A stretch of DNA of 64,000 bases. Source: Neptunicella marina (GTDB taxonomy: Bacteria; Pseudomonadota; Gammaproteobacteria; Enterobacterales; Alteromonadaceae). The notes below the pieces were generated by a model. That model saw only the letters and a list, made by a program, of their open reading frames with translations, was not told the DNA's origin and did not search any database. This document shows, in pieces, positions 56,783 to 64,000 of the stretch. Each line of letters opens with the position of its first letter. Positions within the stretch are counted from its first letter, which is position 1. Made by a program: the position numbers and the translations under genes. The stretch covers positions 62,001-126,000 of the forward strand of contig NZ_JACNEP010000010.1 in the NCBI RefSeq assembly GCF_014270035.1, read 5' to 3'.

Positions 56783-59700
56783 ATGGGAAACTACATCCAA
56801 TTAAATAGAACATTTTCACCTGTACCTAATAACAAAAATAGTGAATATGAGGAAAATTGGAGTTCATTCCTTGGAAGCTCTAAACACACGGAATGGTGTG
56901 ATGTTTTAAAAGAATTTCGTTGCGTTATTTTAGCAGAAGCTGGGGCAGGAAAAACTGAGGAACTTAAACAGCAGGCTCTGAAACTGAAAGCTCAAGGCCT
57001 TCCTTCATTTTTTATTCGTATTGAAGATATCGACAGTGACTTTGAAAATGCATTCGAAGTTGGTTCACAAGAACAGTTTAAACAATGGCTTGATAATTAT
57101 GATGAAGCTTGGTTCTTTTTAGATTCGGTTGACGAAGCCAGATTAAATAGTCCAAGCGCTTTTAAAAAAGCAATCGATAAGTTCTCTAAGAGTATTACCA
57201 ATGCGAAGCACAGAGCTCACATATTTGTATCCAGCAGACCATATGCATGGAGGCCATCAGAAGATAGAAAGCTCATGGATGACAAATTGTTCCTACCTAA
57301 GCCTGCAGAAAGTAACCATGAGCTATCCGATAGCGATTCCAATAACGATAATAGCTCGTTACAAGTACTAACGCTTAGACCATTAGATAGTGAAAGAATT
57401 GAACAGTACTGTAATGCCCGTGGTATCGAAAATGTTGAGATACTTCTATATGAAATAAATAGGTTAAATTTATGGAGTCTGGCTGAGAGGCCATTTGATC
57501 TTGAAAGCATTATTGACAAATGGAAAGAAGATAATGCTCTTGGAAGCCGTTTAGAACTTTTAAAGCACAACATCAACGTAAAACTAACAGACCAACACTC
57601 TGCAGACAGAGCAGACACTCAAACACTGACTCTCGAAAAAGCTCAACATGGCGCCCGTCGCCTAGCAGCATCCGTCGTACTGACTGGCCACGCAGGTATT
57701 TTAATTCCAGGGACAACCACAAGTACGAAAAGTATAAGCGCTAGTGAAATACTAAATGATTGGGCACCCAAAGACGTCAGAGCGCTACTTGAACTTGGTA
57801 TATTTAACGACATTGTTTATGACACAGTGAGATTTCGACATAGGGAAATTAGAGAGCTATTAGCAGCAGAATGGTTTGATTCTTTGCTCAAGGCAGGTGC
57901 TGATAAAAATTCAATCAAGGCACTTTTTTTTCGAGAGCAATATGGTGAACTGGTCATTGCCCCAACACTTCGCACTGTATTAAGTTGGCTTATTTTATTT
58001 GATAACGATTTCTATCAACAAGCGATATCCATAGCACCTGAAATTGCAGTAGAGGGAGGTGATCCTGCTGTATTACCGCTACCGACACGAGAGCAACTGC
58101 TAAACGACATAGTAGAGAACATTGTTTCTGATGAATATAACCGTGGTGCTAGAGACAATACTGCAATAGCTAGAATAGCTGCTCCGGATTTAACACAAAA
58201 AGCAATTGAACTAATTAATAATTATGTAGATAACGACGACGCTATCTTTTTCTTAGGCCGTTTAGCTTGGCAAGGAAAAATGATTGATAGCCTGCACCTG
58301 TTTGAAACCATAGTACTGAACGGCCAACGTGATATTTACGCGAGAAGGGCTTCCTTAAGGGCTATCGTGTCATCAGGCGAGCAAGACTATTGTACTAAGA
58401 TTTTGGTTAGCTTGAACAAAATAGAAAAAAACTTTGAGCACCAACTTCTTTCTGAATTTTTAGATGAGCTTCCTCCAACAATTGTAAATGCTCAACAGCT
58501 ACTTATTTCAATCAATAAATTAACATTAGATACGGGAAAAAGTGACCTATATAGCGTACGCAGGTCATTGACAGAATTTATTAAAAAGCTCTCAGCAAAA
58601 AGTAGCATTGAGGTATTTGACTGTTTGCTAGATGGTTTTGTTAGGTTGTTAAATCAAGAACCCTTCGAAAATGCTCGATATTGTAAACTATCCAAGAGGT
58701 ATTCATGGTTAACCAGTAGCACAGCACTGATATTGGAAAAAATTATTGAAGCCAGATGTGAGCTGGCATTGAGTCAAAATGCAATATCCATCTTACTTTC
58801 TATACCGCACTTGAACAGTTGGAGAAGCGCCGAATATGACGACTACAAAGACAACCTTCAAGATTTAATACCTAAATGGCCAGAGCTAAATGATGCTTTA
58901 TATTGGGCGAGTATAAAACAAACTAGAACGACTCTAGAGAACAAAAATATGCGCCTAGTTGATGATTGGGAAATCTACTGTCACGGATGTTTTTGGCTAT
59001 TTGATGAAAATTCCTACAAACGACTCTTAAATAGTCTTCCAACAATAGAGTTTACAGACGACCAATTAGTTGTCCTAAGCACGGTAATTCGCTTGTATCA
59101 ACAGACAGGTAAACCTCTAAGAATTTTAAATAATTTGAAAACAGCTGTAGAAGGAAACTCTACGTTAACGAGTAGTTTGCAGGCTAGTCTTGGGCCTCGC
59201 GTTTTAAAAAAGAGCGATAGTCAAGTGCGGCTAGAGAAAAGCAAGAAAAAACATGAAATTATAGAATTACAAAAGAAGGAACAAAGACTAGAGTGGATTA
59301 AATCCTTACGTGCGAATCCGACGAGGATTAATAACGCCTCAGGGTTAAAAACAGGGCAACTCACAAATGACGTATGGTGGTTGTATTTAGAAATAGAAGG
59401 AGATGACTTCTATCAAAGCAGAGTTAGAGGTGCTCAATGGCAAGATCTCATTCCTGAATTTGGTAACGAGGTAGCAAAAGAATATAAAACCGCGGTCCAA
59501 AACTTTTGGCGCAACTTCGACGTTGAACTTCAATCTGAACACACAGAATATAACAATACGATACCTGCTGCTCTCAATGTAGCCATGGCGGGTTTGGAAA
59601 TAGAATCTCGCGAATCACCAACTTTTCCCCACAATCTTTCGCCAAGTGAACTGAAGCAAGCACTTAGATTTCTAGCAAAAGAGTTAAATGGATTTCCGAG

Positions 59701-61075
59701 CTGGCTCGAATCGTTATTTAAAGCCTATTCAGCAGAAACCATTGAAGCGATAAAAATTGAGATACTCTGGGAGCTGGAACACACTACCTCCGACCAAAAT
59801 ATACACTACGTTCTACATGATATATTGTATTACGCGCCATGGATACACAACGCAATAGCTCCTATAATTTTTGACTGGTTAATTGCGAATCCCGAAAAAA
59901 TTAGCAAATTCCCAAACTATTGCGTGCAAATTATGGTCGGTGGAAATTTAGAACAAGAGCACCTAGTCAAACTAGTGAAGGGAGAAATTCATAGAAGTCA
60001 ATCTGCAAAAATTAAAGCACAATGGTTCGCATTATGGGTGGATTATCAAGCAGAAGAAGCGATACCTGCACTTGATGAATGGCTAGAAAATTTAAGCGGA
60101 GATGAAGCTAAAATTAACACGGAACTATTCGTCACACATTTGGTTGGCAATCGCAGAGGACGAGGCCGAATTAAAGGTATTGGGACATATATTACCCCCG
60201 AGCATTTAAAAAAACTCTACATACTTGCGCATATGTATATCAGTTCTGACGACGATTTAAATAGAGCAGGTGAAGGAGTTTATACCCCCGAATTGCGCGA
60301 TGATGCTCAAGATGCCCGAAACCATCTTTTCTCACTGCTTTCTGGTTTACCGGGCAAAGCTGCATATTTAGCTTTGAAAGAACTAGTATTAGAGCATCCT
60401 GAATCAAGGTATCGTCCTTGGATGGCAAAGCAAGCATTTAAACGAGCTGAATCAGATGGAGACATAGAACCATGGAATAGCGGGCAAGTTTTACAATTTG
60501 AACATCAACAGCTAATTACCCCTAAAACTCATAAACAACTTTATGAGTTGGGTGTTCTTAGGTTGAACAGCTTGAAAACTTGGTTAGAACATGGCAATGA
60601 CAGCCCTTGGAAAACATGGCAACGTGCAGACCAAGAAAATGAAATTCGTAATTTAGTAGCTGGCTGGCTAAACCAAAACTGTAGAGAACAATACACTACA
60701 GCGCAAGAACCCGAATTAGCAAATAGTCAAAGAATGGATATCTGGTTAACCAGTAATAACGTCAACGCACCCGTTCCAATTGAACTTAAAATGTTGGATA
60801 AAAACTGGTCAGGCAGTGATTTGTGTGAACGATTACGCAATCAACTAGTTGGGGACTATCTTAGAGCTGATGGAGCCTCGTGTGGAATAATGTTGTTGAT
60901 ATCAGCCAAAACAAATAAATCATGGCGAATAAACAACCAGACTATTTCCTTATACCAATTGCGTGGAGCACTTATGAACCATTGGAATTCCATTGCAAAA
61001 TATTATCCTAAAGTTAATGCCATCGAAGTAATCGTCATAGACCTTAATTTAAGAAGTAAAGTGAGTGACACCTAA
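56783..61075 (+). CDS. Large NACHT-like NTPase with C-terminal PD-(D/E)XK-like nuclease domain, probable defense protein
   Basis: This 1430-residue soluble protein starts at ATG 56783 with an AGGAAG site upstream. Residues 48-58 (VILAEAGAGKT, K57) form a P-loop. FFLDSVDEA (112-119; D114, D117, E118) is a Walker B of the NACHT type, and VSSRP (149-153) is the sensor. Residues about 300-1290 look like helical repeats without recognisable names, with a charged coiled stretch near 815-840. The C-terminus has MDIWL (D1319), then PIELK (E1334, K1336) and NQLVGDYL, matching the D-x(n)-ExK plus downstream Q layout of PD-(D/E)XK nucleases. The gene is visibly more AT-rich than its neighbours and lies alone between nth and a second nth 3' fragment. 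An anti-phage STAND-like nuclease is inferred; no named system is assigned. Confidence 0.85.
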   Translation: MGNYIQLNRTFSPVPNNKNSEYEENWSSFLGSSKHTEWCDVLKEFRCVILAEAGAGKTEELKQQALKLKAQGLPSFFIRIEDIDSDFENAFEVGSQEQFKQWLDNYDEAWFFLDSVDEARLNSPSAFKKAIDKFSKSITNAKHRAHIFVSSRPYAWRPSEDRKLMDDKLFLPKPAESNHELSDSDSNNDNSSLQVLTLRPLDSERIEQYCNARGIENVEILLYEINRLNLWSLAERPFDLESIIDKWKEDNALGSRLELLKHNINVKLTDQHSADRADTQTLTLEKAQHGARRLAASVVLTGHAGILIPGTTTSTKSISASEILNDWAPKDVRALLELGIFNDIVYDTVRFRHREIRELLAAEWFDSLLKAGADKNSIKALFFREQYGELVIAPTLRTVLSWLILFDNDFYQQAISIAPEIAVEGGDPAVLPLPTREQLLNDIVENIVSDEYNRGARDNTAIARIAAPDLTQKAIELINNYVDNDDAIFFLGRLAWQGKMIDSLHLFETIVLNGQRDIYARRASLRAIVSSGEQDYCTKILVSLNKIEKNFEHQLLSEFLDELPPTIVNAQQLLISINKLTLDTGKSDLYSVRRSLTEFIKKLSAKSSIEVFDCLLDGFVRLLNQEPFENARYCKLSKRYSWLTSSTALILEKIIEARCELALSQNAISILLSIPHLNSWRSAEYDDYKDNLQDLIPKWPELNDALYWASIKQTRTTLENKNMRLVDDWEIYCHGCFWLFDENSYKRLLNSLPTIEFTDDQLVVLSTVIRLYQQTGKPLRILNNLKTAVEGNSTLTSSLQASLGPRVLKKSDSQVRLEKSKKKHEIIELQKKEQRLEWIKSLRANPTRINNASGLKTGQLTNDVWWLYLEIEGDDFYQSRVRGAQWQDLIPEFGNEVAKEYKTAVQNFWRNFDVELQSEHTEYNNTIPAALNVAMAGLEIESRESPTFPHNLSPSELKQALRFLAKELNGFPSWLESLFKAYSAETIEAIKIEILWELEHTTSDQNIHYVLHDILYYAPWIHNAIAPIIFDWLIANPEKISKFPNYCVQIMVGGNLEQEHLVKLVKGEIHRSQSAKIKAQWFALWVDYQAEEAIPALDEWLENLSGDEAKINTELFVTHLVGNRRGRGRIKGIGTYITPEHLKKLYILAHMYISSDDDLNRAGEGVYTPELRDDAQDARNHLFSLLSGLPGKAAYLALKELVLEHPESRYRPWMAKQAFKRAESDGDIEPWNSGQVLQFEHQQLITPKTHKQLYELGVLRLNSLKTWLEHGNDSPWKTWQRADQENEIRNLVAGWLNQNCREQYTTAQEPELANSQRMDIWLTSNNVNAPVPIELKMLDKNWSGSDLCERLRNQLVGDYLRADGASCGIMLLISAKTNKSWRINNQTISLYQLRGALMNHWNSIAKYYPKVNAIEVIVIDLNLRSKVSDT

Positions 61076-61078
61076 TCA

Positions 61079-61328
61079 CAATATTGTGCTGACTAACCAT
61101 TGCCGTCGGAAATCATATATCTAGGTATTCCAACCAACCAAACTAGCATCAGCTAAAAATGCCATTCTGGTTGAACATAAGCTATTAAAAGTGGTACCTG
61201 CCGGGTTTAAAGTCGATGTGCATCACTGGCTGATACTGCACGGCCGCTATACCTGCGTGGCACGCAAACATCGCTGTGGCTCATGCATAATCGAAGATTT
61301 GTGTGAGTTTAAAGATAAAACAGAGTAA
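61079..61328 (+). pseudogene. Decayed 3' fragment of nth (second copy)
   Basis: This is similar to 56455-56708 of nth. The last about 138 bases differ at only about a dozen positions by hand count and still translate in frame to the HHWLILHGRYTCVARK region and its stop, keeping the four cluster cysteines. Further upstream the match drops sharply, and a one-base loss near 61126 (corresponding to the codons after catalytic Asp138) breaks the frame. There is no start codon or catalytic Lys. With intact nth it brackets the NTPase gene. Confidence 0.85.
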
Positions 61329-61514
61329 GGCTGCAATTACTGCGGCCTTACTCAACTGCTTTTTACCTAGTCATATACCGCAATGGTCATCTTTCAAATT
61401 TCTGTAATGTTTTACACATAAATTACTACTCAAAATAACTTCCTAACTACAGAGTTTCGAAATTAGGCTACAATCGCCATTTTTAATAATTTCAAATAGT
61501 TAATGGATCACAAA
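61329..61514. other. Intergenic stretch before gloA
   Basis: An imperfect stem TAAGGCTGC/GCGGCCTTA directly after the nth fragment stop could be the ancestral nth terminator, but the T-run lies some bases further on. The rest is AT-rich leader of gloA without a clear promoter. Confidence 0.4.
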
Positions 61515-61898
61515 ATGCGTTTATTACATACCATGTTGCGTGTCGGCAACCTCGAGCGTTCAATTGAGTTTTATACCCAAATCATGGGAATGAAGTTGCT
61601 ACGTCAATCAGATAATGAAGAATATCGCTACACACTGGCTTTTGTTGGCTACGGTGACGAAAACGACCACACAGTACTGGAATTAACCTATAACTGGGAT
61701 ACCGATAAATATGATATGGGCAATGCCTATGGCCATATTGCTATTGGTGCTGAAGATATCTACGCGCTATGCGAAAAACTGGAGGCACAAGGTGCTGATG
61801 TTTACCGCAAGCCGGGCCCTGTATTAGGTGGTGATACCGTTATTGCGTTTGTTCGTGACCCGGATGGTTACGCAGTTGAATTAATTCAAAGAAGTTAA
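61515..61898 (+). CDS. gloA: Lactoylglutathione lyase (glyoxalase I)
   Basis: GloA isomerises the methylglyoxal-glutathione hemithioacetal to S-lactoylglutathione. It has 127 residues from ATG 61515, which gives the family start [17 protein letters not shown]; an ATG four codons earlier is also possible. The metal ligands are present: His in LLHTM, Glu in VLELTYNW, His in AYGHIAIG and Glu in YAVELIQ. It is a lone gene next to the island boundary. Confidence 0.96.
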   Translation: MRLLHTMLRVGNLERSIEFYTQIMGMKLLRQSDNEEYRYTLAFVGYGDENDHTVLELTYNWDTDKYDMGNAYGHIAIGAEDIYALCEKLEAQGADVYRKPGPVLGGDTVIAFVRDPDGYAVELIQRS

Positions 61899-61989
61899 TC
61901 CAGCAGACTACGCGATTAACAGTTTGTTGAGGGGCTCTCTCCTATTTTTGATAGCTCGTCCCTCCCTACTTACTGCATCAAAATAAACT

Positions 61990-62026
61990 AAAAAAGCACA
62001 CTAAGCAGTTGTTACTTAGTGTGCTT
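61990..62026 (-). terminator. Intrinsic terminator of the right-end TonB receptor gene
   Basis: The 12-bp perfect stem AAGCACACTAAG/CTTAGTGTGCTT with a 9-base loop is followed on the minus strand by TTTTTT. It may also stop gloA transcripts. Confidence 0.85.
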
Positions 62027-62080
62027 TATCATTAAGTTAAATTGTTTTTAGTACTACTTAATAAACTTTTGATTAGCTTA

Positions 62081-64000
62081 TTAAAAAGTCCAGTTAACGC
62101 CTACATAAAAACGACGACCATTGGTCCACTCATTAACATATATTTTGTTTAGGTGGTTTTCGTAATAGGGTTTCAATTCCGAGACCGGAATACCGCTGGC
62201 TTGCGACAACATTTCAAATGCTTCTTCACCAGTAATGGAAGACTCGACAATTTCAACGCCATTGTCATCTTTAGCAACAACACGATTTCCTGTTGCTACA
62301 CCATCCACAACTTCATCGACCCATTTCATTTTGTTAATTACAGGATCATTAACAATTTGTGACGTTTCCATATACTGCACAACGTTTTCGTTGGTGAGGT
62401 TGGTCACCGCGAAACTGGCAATCAGATTCTCCATAATTTGATAGGTCGCTTTAAAATCAAGCTGCTGGCGCGCATCGGTATAACGAATACCATTGGTATA
62501 GGTTTTATCGGCAAATTCACTACGGTAGTTGTAGGACAGACGCGCTGAGAACGTATCATCCTCATAATAAACTGATGCGTTAAGTGTATTTTTTGACTGA
62601 CCAAACATAGGTTCAGATTGCGTTGTGGTTTGACTGCTAAAACCTGTTACTTCGAAATACTCACGTTGCGCCGGATCGGTTTGGTGAGTTTCGGTGTCGC
62701 TCATGTCGGCAATTTCATAGGAAAAGGTTGAATTGCTGAACTCTTGCTCTGGCACATCGGTATAGGTGTAGTTAATTAAACCACCATATCCGTCACCAAA
62801 ATCATGCTGCAACTGCAACTCCACACCTTTAACTTTCTGACGTCCGGTATTGAAGTATGAGCTAACAACATAATCACCAAAAATGGGATAACCGTTGTTA
62901 TCGGTTTTGCCTTCCTCACCTAATGCATCCAGATTTTGAACCTGAGAGGTAGAGCGAACCATATTTTTGATGTCTTTCTGGAATGCGGTAATCGCAAAGA
63001 TGGAAGACTCGTCAAAATACCACTCAATGCCCAGCTCACTATTCACAGACGTGTACGAGCCAAGGTTAGGGTTACCCACTGAGCCTCGACGTTGCGAATC
63101 CATAGCAAGACGTTCGGCCTTACCTTCAGGTGTCAGATACTGCTGGCGACCATCGGTATAAAGTCGTGATCTTTCGGTGACCAAATAAAAATTACTTCTC
63201 ATTTGTTCAAGACTTGGATGCGAAATATTCTTTGACGCTGCAGTTCTTAACACAATGTCTTCAGTTAAATCGACAGCCAGGTTAAAACTGGGTAAATAGT
63301 CTTTAGTGCTGCTGTTTTGAACCAGTGGAACGTATTTGTTGAAACCGGCAAGTTCTGCAACATAACCTGCTTCACCTGGCTCTAACGGATAAGACAGTTG
63401 CTGGCCATTTTCGTCTTTTTCGACTTCATAGCTGATTGATTCGCGATCGGTATCAACAACACGCACACCAAAATTACCACGGAAATTTTCACCGCTAAAG
63501 TTAGCCATCGCATAATAAGCAAATAACTCTTCAGTCACGTCATAATAATCCGCCGCCGATTCTGTCATACCAGAACGACAACCGTAATATTCACTGGAAC
63601 CCGACGCCGCAATGGCATCGGTACAAGCGCCTACATTAGGGCTACCTTCAGAATGAACTAGCAAGAAGTGGTCATTAAGAAGTTCGTTGCGCTTTGCCTG
63701 GTCGATATCGAAATATTCATTAGGAATGTCATGTCCGGCAGAATTTAAACCTGAAACCGTTCCCCCGACAATTTGCTCAGCCAGAATTAACGGAAAATCA
63801 CTGGCCTGATCGGCATAACCATGAAAAGTGGCATTCTCAGTAAAATAATGTTCGATACGGTTAATTTTGCGATATTTAGCACCAAATTTAACGCTATCAA
63901 TATAAAAGTCGTTATCAAGTATCCAGGTTACATCGCCTTGTAAAAAGTCTTCGGTGTTGTCACGATAACGAGCCGTATTTCTCAGGCCTCCGTTTAACAA
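62081..64000 (-). CDS. TonB-dependent receptor, 5' part beyond window
   Basis: The frame is open to the right edge, so the signal peptide and plug are missing and no start is called. The visible 639 residues are beta-barrel: LPSFNLAVDLTEDIVLRTAA, YFNTGRQKVKGVELQLQ and the C-terminal FYVGVNWTF ending in Phe. The pattern resembles TonB-Xanth-Caul receptors that import oligosaccharides, like the receptor at 7254-10151. The substrate is unknown. A strong terminator follows. Confidence 0.92.
   Translation of the reverse strand: MLNGGLRNTARYRDNTEDFLQGDVTWILDNDFYIDSVKFGAKYRKINRIEHYFTENATFHGYADQASDFPLILAEQIVGGTVSGLNSAGHDIPNEYFDIDQAKRNELLNDHFLLVHSEGSPNVGACTDAIAASGSSEYYGCRSGMTESAADYYDVTEELFAYYAMANFSGENFRGNFGVRVVDTDRESISYEVEKDENGQQLSYPLEPGEAGYVAELAGFNKYVPLVQNSSTKDYLPSFNLAVDLTEDIVLRTAASKNISHPSLEQMRSNFYLVTERSRLYTDGRQQYLTPEGKAERLAMDSQRRGSVGNPNLGSYTSVNSELGIEWYFDESSIFAITAFQKDIKNMVRSTSQVQNLDALGEEGKTDNNGYPIFGDYVVSSYFNTGRQKVKGVELQLQHDFGDGYGGLINYTYTDVPEQEFSNSTFSYEIADMSDTETHQTDPAQREYFEVTGFSSQTTTQSEPMFGQSKNTLNASVYYEDDTFSARLSYNYRSEFADKTYTNGIRYTDARQQLDFKATYQIMENLIASFAVTNLTNENVVQYMETSQIVNDPVINKMKWVDEVVDGVATGNRVVAKDDNGVEIVESSITGEEAFEMLSQASGIPVSELKPYYENHLNKIYVNEWTNGRRFYVGVNWTF

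Noticed and set aside
61503-61514. Earlier ATG for gloA
   Set aside because: It adds four residues not typical of GloA and has no ribosome site.

Overview
The window looks like a chromosomal segment from a marine, motile, polysaccharide-degrading gammaproteobacterium, most likely Alteromonadales (Alteromonadaceae or Catenovulum-like). The evidence is the Vibrio/Alteromonas-type flg cluster with cheV-cheR and flgT, short flagellins, an Rsx/Rnf operon ending in nth, TonB-Xanth-Caul type outer-membrane receptors and moderate to low GC. The genus is a guess; no rRNA is present to settle it.

Region 1 (1-16.2 kb) is a carbohydrate-use locus. A minus-strand operon encodes GH105, an alginate-lyase-superfamily lipoprotein, a GH2 enzyme and a beta-helix lipoprotein cut by the left edge. 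Divergent from it are a DUF4861 protein, a TonB-dependent receptor and mannonate dehydratase UxuA, followed by a convergent FadR/UxuR-type GntR regulator. The enzyme set fits a uronic-acid-containing polysaccharide (glucuronan, ulvan or similar) that is cut outside, imported through the receptor and channelled to 2-keto-3-deoxygluconate. An exact 11-base motif, TGGCCTTACCA, sits in the divergent promoter region and again just after the receptor promoter, and is a candidate operator for the GntR protein. A GGDEF-EAL protein, an esterase and a YcaQ/AlkX-type glycosylase follow.

Region 2 (17.5-39.1 kb) is the flagellar cluster. It holds three tandem flagellins, each with its own sigma-28-type promoter, a sialidase-like propeller gene, flgL to flgB, cheR, cheV, flgA, flgM, flgN, flgP and flgT. 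Sigma-54-type promoters are visible before flgB, flgF and flgP, and a very good sigma-28 promoter before flgM, giving the expected class order.

Region 3 (39.1-48.7 kb) is mixed housekeeping: tRNA-Arg(CCU) followed by a run of hairpins, an IMPACT-family protein, a DUF2235 hydrolase, a periplasmic binding protein, an NTF2-like protein, queE/queC, a LysR regulator, and a MATE-uvrB pair.

Region 4 (48.7-64 kb) has a 1-kb AT-rich gap with DnaA-box-like sites, three identical tandem tRNA-Asn genes, the complete rsxABCDGE-nth operon and then the most unusual item: a 1430-residue NACHT-like NTPase with a C-terminal PD-(D/E)XK-like nuclease motif. It sits between intact nth and a second, decayed copy of the nth 3' end. 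I read this as a single-gene, probably anti-phage, cargo insertion at nth. gloA and a second TonB-dependent receptor, cut by the right edge, close the window.
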